The notes below the pieces were generated by a model. It saw only the letters and a program-made list of their open reading frames with translations. It was not told the DNA's origin and ran no database searches. Position numbers and translations under genes: made by a program. From Acidobacteriota bacterium (GTDB lineage: Bacteria > Acidobacteriota > Thermoanaerobaculia > Thermoanaerobaculales > Sulfomarinibacteraceae), in assembly GCA_022340775.1 (NCBI GenBank), contig JAJDNH010000248.1, positions 1 through 36,333 of the forward strand: DNA of 36,333 nucleotides. Reading direction: 5' to 3'. Position 1 is the first letter of the stretch; each line of letters begins with the position of its first letter. Below are positions 7,709-15,259 of this stretch, piece by piece.

Positions 7709-8947
7709 TCAACCGTCGTTCGGCGCAGGCTTGGTCGCCCGCAGCCGGAAGTCGCGCGCACCGTTGATCACCTCGTCCAGGCGGCTCTCCAGCTCGTCCA
7801 GACGCCGGCCCACGTCGCCGCCATCCTCCCCCGCTGGCCGGTGTAGCCGCTGCTCCCCGGGGAAGGGGTGAATGAACTCACAGCCCTCGACGGCGAAGCC
7901 GGACGCCTTGAGAAGGGTGCTCAGCGTCTCGGGCGGCAGCGGTCGCCAATGGGTGGGATCGAGCCAAAACAGACTCGCTCCAACGCGCAGGCTGTGGGGA
8001 TTCGGACACTCCGCCACCAACACCCCGCCAGGCCGCAGGACACGATGAACCTCGTGCAGGACGTTGAGTAGGAGGCGTGCGGGCAGGTGCTCGAACAGGT
8101 GGCTCGCGGTCACCGCGCCCCACACAGCGTCGTCCTGCTGGCGCAGCACCGCCAGCACGTCCCCCTCGACAATCTGGAGCCCGCGCCGGCGTGCCGCCTG
8201 CGCAAGGGCCGGATCGCCCTCCACCCCGGTCGCGGACAGGCCTGCCTCGCCGAGAAGCAGAAGCAGCTCGCCGCGCCCGCAGCCGAGGTCGAGGACCGGG
8301 GCGTGGCCCTCGAGGAGCGGCAAGTAGGCTTCCATGCGGTGCCGAATCTCTTCCTCAGTACCGCGAAACGCCTCGACCAGCCGCGGTTGGACCTCGGCCA
8401 GCTCCCGGGCGAGCTCCGACTCCGGCGGCCCCGGCTCCGGAACCGGGAGCGGTTCCCGACGTAAGATGCGCTCGGTCAACGACGCGACCTCCTCGAGCTC
8501 TTCCGCCAACCGCTCGACCAGCACGTCGGCACGTTCCGTGAGCGCCGGCAGGCGCTCGTCACGGATCGCGGCGACTGCAGAGGCGGCCTGGGACGCCGCG
8601 CCCTCGGCCATGTCCAACCTCACCTCGAAGCCGGGCATGCGCTGATCGCGCATGGTCTCCAGGATCCCTTGCAGGTCCCGCAGGACGGTCTCTGCCGCAT
8701 CAAGACGCGCCTCGACCGCCGGAACGCGCTCGTCCCGCACCAGCTCGACCGCACGCTGCAAGGCCCGAGCGAAGCGAGCCTCCGACTCCACGCGCTCCTC
8801 GAGATTCCCCAGGCGAGCCTTGACCTCGACCGGATCAATGGCGAACAGCGCCTTCCCCAGCAGTCTCCGCACGCCCCTCAGCTTGTACCAGTCCGAGCGC
8901 CGGCCGGCGGCCGGACCTGGACGATCGTGCGGGGGCTCGGAGCTCAC
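7709..8947 (-). CDS. SAM-dependent methyltransferase with N-terminal 29-residue coiled-coil repeats
   Basis: 412 residues. The C-terminal half is a class I methyltransferase: motif I VLDLGCGRGELL at about 218-229, the acidic residue of motif II in GVEGD near 243, EGDVL, then HLFEHLP and LRPGGVLVAECPNP. The N-terminal half is charged and helical, with a repeat starting RDERVPAVEARL, RDQRMPGFEVRL and RDERLPALTERA at residues 71, 100 and 129, an exact 29-residue period. The GTG start at 8947 has GGGAG six bases upstream and lies 19 bases after rplI; earlier in-frame starts lie inside rplI. The C-terminal half resembles methyltransferases found in surface-polysaccharide clusters, but the substrate is unknown. 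No transmembrane segment is evident. The gene is embedded between rplI and the M49-like lipoprotein. Confidence 0.78.
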   Translation of the reverse strand: MSSEPPHDRPGPAAGRRSDWYKLRGVRRLLGKALFAIDPVEVKARLGNLEERVESEARFARALQRAVELVRDERVPAVEARLDAAETVLRDLQGILETMRDQRMPGFEVRLDMAEGAASQAASAVAAIRDERLPALTERADVLVERLAEELEEVASLTERILRREPLPVPEPGPPESELARELAEVQPRLVEAFRGTEEEIRHRMEAYLPLLEGHAPVLDLGCGRGELLLLLGEAGLSATGVEGDPALAQAARRRGLQIVEGDVLAVLRQQDDAVWGAVTASHLFEHLPARLLLNVLHEVHRVLRPGGVLVAECPNPHSLRVGASLFWLDPTHWRPLPPETLSTLLKASGFAVEGCEFIHPFPGEQRLHRPAGEDGGDVGRRLDELESRLDEVINGARDFRLRATKPAPNDG

Positions 8948-8966
8948 ACCGGCTCCCGTGAAGCGC

Positions 8967-9521
8967 CTACGCCTCGGCGTCCTGTGGAGCTGCCTCAACC
9001 ACCTCCTGCGCAACCGGCTCCTCGGCAGCCGGTTGCACGGTGGCTGCTTCCTCGGTGGCCGCCGCTCTGGGCTCCTCGCCCGGACGGACGACGTGCACGG
9101 GAAGCGTGACCGCGATGTCACGGTGCACCTGGAGCGTCACCTGGAAGCTCCCCAGCTCCTTGAACGGGCTCGCCAGAATCACGCGACGCTTGTCCACCTC
9201 GACCCCTCGCTCGGCCAGCTGTCCGGCGATGTCGTGGGTGGTCACGGATCCGAAGAGAACGTCGTTCTCTCCGGCGCGGCGCTCGAAGACGAGCTCGATG
9301 CCCTCGAGGCTGGCCGCGAGCTGCTCGGCCGCAGACCGGCGCTTGAGGTCCATCTCCTCCCACGTTTTCTGCTCCTGCTGGAACAGCCGCCGGTTGCCGG
9401 GCGTGTCGAGGTAGGCGAGTCGCTTCGGCAGCAGGTAGTTGCGGGCGTAACCCGGCTTGACGGTGACCGTCTGGCCCCGCTCTCCGAGGTGTTCCACGTA
9501 ATCGTTCAGGATCACTTTCAT
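8967..9521 (-). CDS. rplI: 50S ribosomal protein L9
   Basis: 184 residues. The N-terminal domain is unmistakable (MKVILNDYVEHLGERGQTVTV, then GYARNYLLPKRLA), followed by the long connecting helix and the C-terminal domain (LFGSVTTHDIAGQL, VDKRRVILASPFKELGSF). L9 binds 23S rRNA near the L1 stalk and affects frame maintenance. The last 30 or so residues are an Ala/Glu-rich acidic tail beyond the usual L9 length of about 150. The start overlaps the DUF2232 stop by four bases (ATGA). It belongs to the rpsF-rpsR-DUF2232-rplI unit. Confidence 0.97.
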   Translation of the reverse strand: MKVILNDYVEHLGERGQTVTVKPGYARNYLLPKRLAYLDTPGNRRLFQQEQKTWEEMDLKRRSAAEQLAASLEGIELVFERRAGENDVLFGSVTTHDIAGQLAERGVEVDKRRVILASPFKELGSFQVTLQVHRDIAVTLPVHVVRPGEEPRAAATEEAATVQPAAEEPVAQEVVEAAPQDAEA

Positions 9522-10492
9522 TCTGGCCTCTTTTCATCCTCCGGCGGACGGGGTCGCAGAGAGTGGAAGCTGTCCACGATCCCCAGCGCGACGACGAGAA
9601 CGGGTAGCGGCGGTACCTGCAAGCAGATCAGCGCCACCCCCCAACGCACCAACCATCCACGTCCCACGAAACGGACGAGATGGGCTCGGATAATAGCCAA
9701 GCCTTGCACGAAATACAAGATGAGGGCAGCGCCGAGGATGTTGATTGCCACCCAGCGCGGGGTCCCGCCGAGGAGAAGAACCCCGAGCCCACCCGCCGCA
9801 AACACCACCGGCAGCCACTCGTCACATCGGTAGGCCTCGAACGGCACCGCGTCGAGGTCGAATCCGATCACTGGCAGCCGCGGGCGCAACCAGAAGAGCA
9901 CCGTGACCAGGTACGCCACCGGCAGTGAGGGGAGCACCCAGGCCAGGATCCGCTCGCCCCTGTCAAAGGCGAGCTCGAGGTTGCCGCTCGCCACCCCCGC
10001 CTTCCGGTAGAGTTCGATCGCCTGCTGGCCCACGGTGCGCAGCCACTCGCCGGCAGCCGTCACCGGCGCCGCCGGCCACGACAGGGCCGCCATCACCGCC
10101 AGGCAGAGAAGCGTCGCGGTCAGGATCGTCCCCGCCACCCAGCGGCCCTCCTGCCAGCGGAAACGGACGCGCAGGTCGACCGACAAGCTCGGCACCGCGA
10201 CCAGGAGCAGGTATCCGCACAGGAAGGCGACAGCCGTGAGGCCGCCGCCCGCCACCGCGGCACCGGCCAGGAGCACGGCGACCCAGCCCCAGGCCGTGAT
10301 GCCGCTGCCCCGCCGTGCCGCGAGATGGAGGACCGGGATGATCCCGAACGGCGCTACCACGATACCGAGGAACGGCAGCACGAAGAGGCTGCTGTACAGA
10401 AGCAGCGAGACCAGACCACTGCCGAGCGGTCCGAACCCGGCGCCGCCGAGCACCCCTCCCTGAAGCAGGTCCGGCCGACCGTCGGCGCTCAT
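9518..10492 (-). CDS. DUF2232 (YybS-like) polytopic membrane protein
   Basis: 324-residue inner-membrane protein with several hydrophobic segments (for example LVSLLLYSSLFVLPFLGIVV near the N-terminus, then LTAVAFLCGYLLLVAVPSL, and a C-terminal pair around LILYFVQGLAIIRAHL and VPPLPVLVVALGIVD). Its position between rpsR and rplI is the classic location of DUF2232/YybS genes in many bacteria, and topology and length agree. No biochemical role is established. The ATG at 10492 has only a weak G-rich ribosome site; the 139 bases before it, after rpsR, contain no gene. The name rests on context and topology more than on a sequence motif. Confidence 0.75.
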   Translation of the reverse strand: MSADGRPDLLQGGVLGGAGFGPLGSGLVSLLLYSSLFVLPFLGIVVAPFGIIPVLHLAARRGSGITAWGWVAVLLAGAAVAGGGLTAVAFLCGYLLLVAVPSLSVDLRVRFRWQEGRWVAGTILTATLLCLAVMAALSWPAAPVTAAGEWLRTVGQQAIELYRKAGVASGNLELAFDRGERILAWVLPSLPVAYLVTVLFWLRPRLPVIGFDLDAVPFEAYRCDEWLPVVFAAGGLGVLLLGGTPRWVAINILGAALILYFVQGLAIIRAHLVRFVGRGWLVRWGVALICLQVPPLPVLVVALGIVDSFHSLRPRPPEDEKRPE

Positions 10493-10631
10493 CGCGATGG
10501 GGCCCCGAATCCCCGAAACAGCCCGAAACTCATCGCCCGCAGCTCATGGACGACCCACGTCGGCTGAGGCCGATCGCGAGGTCCGGAATACCCCGCATCT
10601 TCCGGCCATCCGGTCGAAGAACCCAGAGTCG

Positions 10632-10868
10632 TCAGTCGCCCGCGTAGGGCAACAGTGCCATGTAGCGGGCACGTTTGATCGCCCGCGCGAGCTTGTGCTG
10701 GTAGGCCGGGCTGGTGCCGGTCACTCGACGTGGCAGGATCTTGCCGTTGACGGGCACGAAGTCCCGCAGCAGATCCAGATCCTTGTAGTCGATGTAGCCG
10801 ATCTTCTCGACCGTGAACCGGCACACCTTGGCGCGGCGGCGGTACCGCTTCTTTCGTGCCATCACCAT
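10632..10868 (-). CDS. rpsR: 30S ribosomal protein S18
   Basis: 78 residues. The core is typical S18: [29 protein letters not shown], then [35 protein letters not shown]18 pairs with S6 on the platform of the 30S subunit. Two starts are possible: ATG 10868 (MVMARKK) and ATG 10862 (MARKK). I chose 10868 because the AGAGAG upstream is then nine bases away; 10862 gives the more usual N-terminus. It starts five bases after the rpsF stop. No zinc-binding cysteine set of the C+ type is present, only one Cys in VCRF. Confidence 0.96.
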   Translation of the reverse strand: MVMARKKRYRRRAKVCRFTVEKIGYIDYKDLDLLRDFVPVNGKILPRRVTGTSPAYQHKLARAIKRARYMALLPYAGD

Positions 10869-10873
10869 TGTCG

Positions 10874-11260
10874 TCAGCTCTCTTCCTCGGCGTCGGCCAC
10901 GGTCGCCCTGCGGGCGGCCTTCTTCGCGGCCTTGGCCTGTTGAACCCGATCCAGCTTGCGCTGCGTCCTCATTTCGCGGTCGAGGTTGAGTACCAGGGAC
11001 CGCAGGACGACGTCGTTGGTTCGAAGCTCGAACCCGAGTGGCTCTTGGACGGTTCCGTCCGCGTTGAAACGCCAAAAGTGGTACACCCCCATCGTCCTCT
11101 TGCGAATGGGGTACGCCAGCTTCCGTCGTCCGCGCGCGTCCTTGTTGACGACTTCACCGCCGGCATCGGCGATGATCTTCTCCACGCGCTCCAGCGCTCC
11201 AGACTCCTGCTCGGGGGACGCTTCGGGGTCGAGGATGACCCCCAGCTCATACAAAGGCAT
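10874..11260 (-). CDS. rpsF: 30S ribosomal protein S6
   Basis: 128 residues, matching S6 throughout: [44 protein letters not shown], then [17 protein letters not shown]. The C-terminus carries a Lys/Arg-rich then acidic tail, common in S6. First gene of the operon, with a good promoter at 11343-11370 and a leader of about 75 bases containing two stable hairpins. S6:S18 complexes autoregulate such leaders in several phyla; whether this one does is untested. Confidence 0.97.
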   Translation of the reverse strand: MPLYELGVILDPEASPEQESGALERVEKIIADAGGEVVNKDARGRRKLAYPIRKRTMGVYHFWRFNADGTVQEPLGFELRTNDVVLRSLVLNLDREMRTQRKLDRVQQAKAAKKAARRATVADAEEES

Positions 11261-11283
11261 GCTTGCTCTCCTCTTGGCCTTCG

Positions 11284-11336
11284 GCTCCGGGATCGAGCCC
11301 GGAGCAAGGAGTGGATGTTCTCCCGCGCACGCGGGA
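11284..11336 (-). promoter_or_regulatory. rpsF leader: two stable hairpins
   Basis: In transcript order the leader shows TCCCGCG/CGCGGGA (11321-11336, two-base loop) and then GCTCCGGG/CCCGGAGC (11284-11305, six-base loop), before the ribosome site and start at 11260. This is where an S6:S18 autoregulatory structure would be expected, but I could not confirm its conserved bulge. Confidence 0.4.
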
Positions 11337-11342
11337 AGCCGT

Positions 11343-11370
11343 ATTGTACCGTTTTTCGTTGTGGATGCAA
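11343..11370 (-). promoter_or_regulatory. Sigma-70-type promoter of the rpsF operon
   Basis: On the minus strand TTGCAT (11365-11370) and TACAAT (11343-11348) are separated by 16 bases. The expected start is near 11336, about 75 bases before rpsF. Confidence 0.6.
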
Positions 11371-11394
11371 CCCCTGCAGCAGCGGCGGGTCCAG

Positions 11395-11423
11395 TTGCTG
11401 CCCGTGCCCCAACGCGTTACCAT
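11395..11423 (+). promoter_or_regulatory. Putative promoter of the tRNA gene
   Basis: TTGCTG (11395-11400), a 17-base spacer and TACCAT (11418-11423). The predicted start is at or within a base or two of the mature tRNA 5' end at 11429, so little or no 5' leader would need removal. Confidence 0.45.
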
Positions 11424-11428
11424 GACGG

Positions 11429-11501
11429 GGGCCCATAGCTCAGCGGTCAGAGCCGCCGGCTCATAACCGGTCGGTCCCAGGTTCGAATCCTGGTGGGCCC
11501 A
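11429..11501 (+). tRNA. tRNA with CAT anticodon, probably tRNA-Ile2 (lysidine type)
   Basis: Complete cloverleaf: acceptor GGGCCCA/TGGGCCC with discriminator A at 11501; D-stem GCTC/GAGC; anticodon stem GCCGG/CCGGT with loop CTCATAA (CAT at 11462-11464); T-stem CCAGG/CCTGG with TTCGAAT loop. CCA is not encoded. CAT can be elongator Met or Ile2, where TilS converts C34 to lysidine to read AUA. The acceptor stem has C4-G69 and C5-G68, the pairs favoured by TilS in E. coli, so Ile2 is preferred; Met remains possible. It lies between the divergent rpsF operon and the zinc-ribbon gene. Confidence 0.93.
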
Positions 11502-11553
11502 TGGCTCGGAACGCTGACGTTCCATGCCCTCTGAACCGTGACGAGGAGAGCAG

Positions 11554-12285
11554 GTGGAAAGCGCACGCAAAGACCTGAAGCTGATGATTCGTCTGCAGGA
11601 AACTTACGACCGCATCGCCGATGCCATCCGCGAGCAGCGCACGCCGCCCGACGATGTGCGAGAGCTGCAGGAGGAGAACCTCCGCCGCCAGGAGGAGCTC
11701 GACGAGATGGAGCAGATGGTCGAGACCAAGAACGCGGAGCTCGCCCAGGTCACCAAGCGCGAGGAGGAGTCCCGCCTCGAGCTCGAGCACTTCCAGAAGC
11801 AGAAGGCTCTGGTCACCAACGAGCGGGAGTTCACGGCCGTCATCAACGAGATTGACTTCGCCACCCGGGCCCTCAACGAAGCCGGCGCCCGGCACGGAGA
11901 GCTGAAAGACGAGATCGATGCCCTGACCGCAGACATCGCCTCGCGTCGCGACGCACGCCCGGACGAGGAGGCCTCGCACCGGGAGGTGGCCCAACGATGG
12001 GATGCCCGCAAGCAGGAGCTGACGGAGGCTATCCACCGCCTCGCGACCGAGACCAGGCAGACAGAGGAGAAGCTCCAGCCGGCGAACCGTTCCCGGTTTC
12101 TCCGCCTGCTCAAGAACAAGCAGGGGAAGGCGATGGCCCCAGTGGTCGAGGGGTCCTGCTCGCTCTGTCACTTTGAGCTTCGGCCCCACCTCCAGCAGAG
12201 GGTACGGCGGGCGCAGGAGATCATCACCTGTGAGCACTGCCACCGCATCCTGTACCTCCCCGAGCTTGCGGGAGAGGAGGACTGA
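11554..12285 (+). CDS. Coiled-coil protein with C4 zinc ribbon (zf-RING_7, CT398/HP0958-like)
   Basis: 243 residues: about 180 residues of charged heptad-rich helix (LQEENLRRQEELDEMEQMVE and so on), then a C-terminal zinc ribbon with CSLC (C202, C205) and CEHC (C226, C229). This architecture defines the CT398/HP0958 family; the Helicobacter member binds RpoN and flagellar components, but no flagellar gene is seen here. The start is GTG 11554, with GAGGAG a few bases upstream. The gene follows the tRNA by 52 bases and is 49 bases ahead of yggS; zinc ribbon, yggS and yggT probably form one transcript. The precise role in this organism is unknown. Confidence 0.8.
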   Translation: MESARKDLKLMIRLQETYDRIADAIREQRTPPDDVRELQEENLRRQEELDEMEQMVETKNAELAQVTKREEESRLELEHFQKQKALVTNEREFTAVINEIDFATRALNEAGARHGELKDEIDALTADIASRRDARPDEEASHREVAQRWDARKQELTEAIHRLATETRQTEEKLQPANRSRFLRLLKNKQGKAMAPVVEGSCSLCHFELRPHLQQRVRRAQEIITCEHCHRILYLPELAGEED

Positions 12286-12334
12286 GCCGCGCTCTCCGCC
12301 AAAGGCCCGCAGGGAGCGAGGAGGCCTGCCCGGC

Positions 12335-13027
12335 ATGCCGTTGACGATCGCCGACAGACTGGACGACGTCCGACGACGGATGAAAGCCGCCGCCGACCGC
12401 GGCGGCCGGAGCTCCCGTGACGTCACGCTGGTCGTTGTCGGCAAGACGCAGCCGGTCCCAGCGCTGGCGGAGGCCATCGCGGCCGGCGCGACCGACCTCG
12501 GTGAGAACCGTGTCCAGGAGGCCGCCGCCAAGCGCCCCCTTCTTCACGGCCCGCGCTGGCATCTCATCGGTCCCCTCCAACGCAACAAGGCGCGAACCGC
12601 TCTCGAGCTATTCGACGTCATTCACACTATCGACCGAGTCCCTCTGGTCGAGCGGCTGCAACTGCTTCTCGAGCAGCACTGGCCGGGGCGCCGCCTCACC
12701 GTGCTGATCGAGGTCAACGTCGGCGATGAGCCGCAGAAGGCAGGTATTTCCCCTGCCGCAGTCACCGAGCTGGCACGCGAGATCGTCAGTTCCTACAACC
12801 TCGAGCTTGAGGGCCTGATGGCGATCCCACCCTTGGTAGGGGAAGCAGAGGACTCGCGTCCCTTCTTCCGGCACCTGGCAGCGGTCCGGGAGCGCACCCA
12901 GGACGAGCTCGGCATTGAGCTGCCGCACCTCTCGATGGGCATGAGTCACGACTTCGAGGTCGCCGTCGAGGAGGGGGCCACGCTGATCAGGGTCGGAACC
13001 GCGATCTTCGGACCCAGGAGGACCTGA
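12335..13027 (+). CDS. yggS: YggS/PROSC family pyridoxal-phosphate homeostasis protein
   Basis: 230-residue single-domain PLP protein with the fold of bacterial alanine racemase. K37 in LVVVGKTQPV is the expected PLP lysine; GENRVQEA, WHLIGPLQRNKA, VNVGDEPQKAGI, GLMAIPP and LSMGMSHDFEVAVEEGATLIRVGTAIFG are family landmarks. It is thought to buffer and deliver PLP rather than catalyse a reaction. Start ATG 12335 follows a GAGGAGG about ten bases upstream; the longer open frame before it overlaps the zinc-ribbon gene and is unrelated. The stop shares one base with the yggT start (TGATG), so the two are coupled, as in many bacteria. Confidence 0.94.
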   Translation: MPLTIADRLDDVRRRMKAAADRGGRSSRDVTLVVVGKTQPVPALAEAIAAGATDLGENRVQEAAAKRPLLHGPRWHLIGPLQRNKARTALELFDVIHTIDRVPLVERLQLLLEQHWPGRRLTVLIEVNVGDEPQKAGISPAAVTELAREIVSSYNLELEGLMAIPPLVGEAEDSRPFFRHLAAVRERTQDELGIELPHLSMGMSHDFEVAVEEGATLIRVGTAIFGPRRT

Positions 13028-13326
13028 TGGCCGCTCTGCGCGTCGTCTTGATGCCACTGTTCTCGGTGCTCGATGTCCTGCTCATGCTGACGATGTGGGT
13101 CATCATCATCCGTGCCCTCATCTCGTGGGTGGAGCCCAACCCCTACAACCCCATTGTCCGCACCCTCCGCATCCTGACCGACCCCCTGCTGCGCCCTTTC
13201 CAGCGTCTCCAGTGGAAGCTCTTCCGCCGCCCAATGGCGCTCGACCTCTCGCCCCTGTTCGCCGTTCTCATCATCTACATGTTGCGCGTCTTCTTGTCCG
13301 AGCTCGGCCGCACGCTCTTCTTCTAG
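13027..13326 (+). CDS. yggT: YggT family membrane protein
   Basis: 99 residues with two hydrophobic segments (MLTMWVIIIRALISWV near residues 20-36 and LSPLFAVLIIYMLRVFL near 74-90) and the family loop EPNPYNPIVRTLRILTDPLLRPFQRL. YggT proteins lie in the inner membrane and have been linked to osmotic stress, potassium and cell division, without an agreed activity. The start overlaps the yggS stop by one base. The 177 bases after it lead to the M20 gene. Confidence 0.92.
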   Translation: MAALRVVLMPLFSVLDVLLMLTMWVIIIRALISWVEPNPYNPIVRTLRILTDPLLRPFQRLQWKLFRRPMALDLSPLFAVLIIYMLRVFLSELGRTLFF

Positions 13327-13503
13327 CCCGGGTCATCCGTACGCGATCTACGACGACCGGCGATACGCCAGCCGCCGCCGTGCTCTTCACGCCTCGCCTA
13401 TCTGGCACCGATCGTTCATGAACGCTCGGCAGTTCGCGATTCCCTTTCCACGTTTGTGTTTTTCCCGTACTCGTGAAAAAATTCTCACAGTAGGAGTTGG
13501 ACC

Positions 13504-14733
13504 ATGGAGCAGAAACCACTTGTCTCCCCAGAGCTCGAGCCCGATCTTCTCCGCCTGAGCAGCGAAGCAGCTCCCGCATGCATCGAGTTCCTGCGAGACC
13601 TGGTCACCATCCCCTCACCGTCGCGCGGCGAGCGCCTAGCCTGCGAGCGCGTTCAACGAGAGATGGAGCGGCTCGGTTACGAGGATGTCCACATCGACGC
13701 CATGGGCAACGTGCTCGGCCGCCTCGGCTCCGGACCCCGCACGCTGGCATTCGACGCCCACATCGACACGGTTGGAATCTCCGCCCCTTCGAAGTGGAAG
13801 TTCGACCCTTTTCGGGGCGTCCTTTCCGGCGGCGTTCTGTTCGGCCGCGGCGCTTCCGATCAGAAGGGCGGTCTGGCGGCGATCGTACACGGCATCGCCA
13901 TCTTGACCCGCACCGGCGTGCCCGACGACTTCACGATCTGGGTGACCGCCACCGTCAACGGCGAGGACTGCGTCGGGCTCGCCTGGCAGTACCTGATCCA
14001 CGATGAGGGAATCCACCCGGAGGTCGTGGTCATCGGGATGCCCTCCCACCTCGGCGTGTGCCGCGGCCAGCGAGGCCGTATGGAGGTCGAGCTCACCGCT
14101 CTCGGGGTCGCCGTTCACGGCTCGCAGCCCGACCGAGGTTCCAACGCCATCTACTCGATGGCGCCGATCGCGCTCGGCATCGCGCGCCTTCACGGCGAGC
14201 TCGAGACGGAGCACCCGCTCCTCGGCCGCGGCTCGGTCGCTGTCACCGGCATCACCTCGCGATCGCCGTCCCTGACAGCGGTGCCGGACGAGTGCACGAT
14301 CTACATCGACCGCCGGGTCACGATCGGCGAGACCAAGGAACAGGCCCTGACGCAAATGGCGGAGCTGCCCGAGGTCCAGGCGGCCGGCGCGGAACCGAAG
14401 CTGCTGCACTACGAGCAGCCGACCTGGCGCGGTCTGACCTACCCGACCGAGAAGTTCTTCCCTGCCTGGGTTACGCCCGAGGGGACGCCGGCGGTCGCCG
14501 CAGCGCTGTCTACTGCGGCCCACGTTCTCGGGCGCGAGCCTCGCATCCACCGCTCCAATTTCTCATCGAACGGCTGCGTCACCGCCGGCATGTTCGGCAT
14601 CCCGACCGTTGGCTTTGGGCCGGCCGACGAGATCCACTCCCATACCGTCACCGATCAGATTCCGCTTGTGCAGCTGCAGCCCGCCATGGCCTTCTACGCC
14701 CTGTTTCCGGAGATCTACCGCCAACAGGGCTAG
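13504..14733 (+). CDS. YgeY-like M20 family metallohydrolase, possibly with an altered active site
   Basis: 409 residues, closest by eye to the YgeY selenium-linked hydrolase group of peptidase family M20: FDAHIDTVG, GRGASDQKGG, WQYLI, GQRGRMEV, GVAVHGSQPDRGSNAI, IDRRVTIGET and a final FGPADEIHSHTVTD. Visible metal and catalytic residues are H86, D88, D119, E154 and H380. The general-base position of the usual EE pair reads G153-E154, and the later acidic ligand (an EPT-like segment in YgeY, as I recall it) reads GMPSH, with M179. If that alignment is right, the protein may not be a normal hydrolase. The ATG at 13504 has AGGAG eight bases upstream. It is the last plus-strand gene before a convergent, repeat-containing gap. 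No selenium gene is adjacent and the substrate is unknown. Confidence 0.8.
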   Translation: MEQKPLVSPELEPDLLRLSSEAAPACIEFLRDLVTIPSPSRGERLACERVQREMERLGYEDVHIDAMGNVLGRLGSGPRTLAFDAHIDTVGISAPSKWKFDPFRGVLSGGVLFGRGASDQKGGLAAIVHGIAILTRTGVPDDFTIWVTATVNGEDCVGLAWQYLIHDEGIHPEVVVIGMPSHLGVCRGQRGRMEVELTALGVAVHGSQPDRGSNAIYSMAPIALGIARLHGELETEHPLLGRGSVAVTGITSRSPSLTAVPDECTIYIDRRVTIGETKEQALTQMAELPEVQAAGAEPKLLHYEQPTWRGLTYPTEKFFPAWVTPEGTPAVAAALSTAAHVLGREPRIHRSNFSSNGCVTAGMFGIPTVGFGPADEIHSHTVTDQIPLVQLQPAMAFYALFPEIYRQQG

Positions 14734-14819
14734 GTAGAGGTCCGGCCGGAGAGGCCCGTTCGGCTGCAATCCGCGATACGGGATCAGCTCTCCGTTTTTC
14801 GCTTGTCGCCCGCCTCCGA

Positions 14820-14835
14820 CGTACCTGCAGGTACG
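14820..14835. repeat. Perfect 16-bp palindrome
   Basis: CGTACCTGCAGGTACG reads the same on both strands, about 86 bases after the M20 stop. There is no loop and no T-run, so it looks more like a protein-binding site than a terminator. Confidence 0.5.
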
Positions 14836-15000
14836 ACTGCGGCGTGCTCCGGCGCGAGAAAACGCACATCTGACGCCCGTCTCACGGATTTCGCTGCGAG
14901 CGGACTCTCCGCCCGAACCTCAAGACTCTGAACGACGAAACCCGGTTAGTCGCAACGCCCCGCACCAGCTCTCTCGTCCGGGTGGGCGGGGTTCGTTTCC

Positions 15001-15143
15001 GGGGATCGTCCCGCGGTGGGGCGGGGACGGAACGGAAGGAGGCGAGTGGCCATCCCGCCGTGGGCGGCGGGGGGACCGGGCGCAGGAGGCTTGGCCCGAA
15101 GGCCTCGGAGGGTAAGCCGCCGAGCACGGGCTCCCCGGCGTCC
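15001..15143 (+). repeat. 143-base GC-rich dispersed element, copy 1
   Basis: Aligns without gaps to 36191-36333 with 18 mismatches by hand count (87% identity). The best-kept core lies around 15070-15099 and includes GGACCGGGCGCAGGAGGC. The copy at 36191 runs to the window edge, so the true length may be greater. Confidence 0.85.
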
Positions 15144-15259
15144 TCGGCGGGTGCAGCCGCGAGCCGACGCACCGGTCCGTTCCCTACCCGCCGGCCCGCG
15201 CAGCGGGCTGTGGGCAACGCCCGCACGGGACATGCGATCACCCCACGCCTGTGCCAGCA

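Noticed and set aside
15020-15060. CGGAAGGAGGCGAG resembles the GGAAGG-AGCAG core of SRP RNA
   Set aside because: The symmetric internal loop and flanking pairing of SRP RNA helix 8 are not present, and the segment is part of a dispersed repeat.
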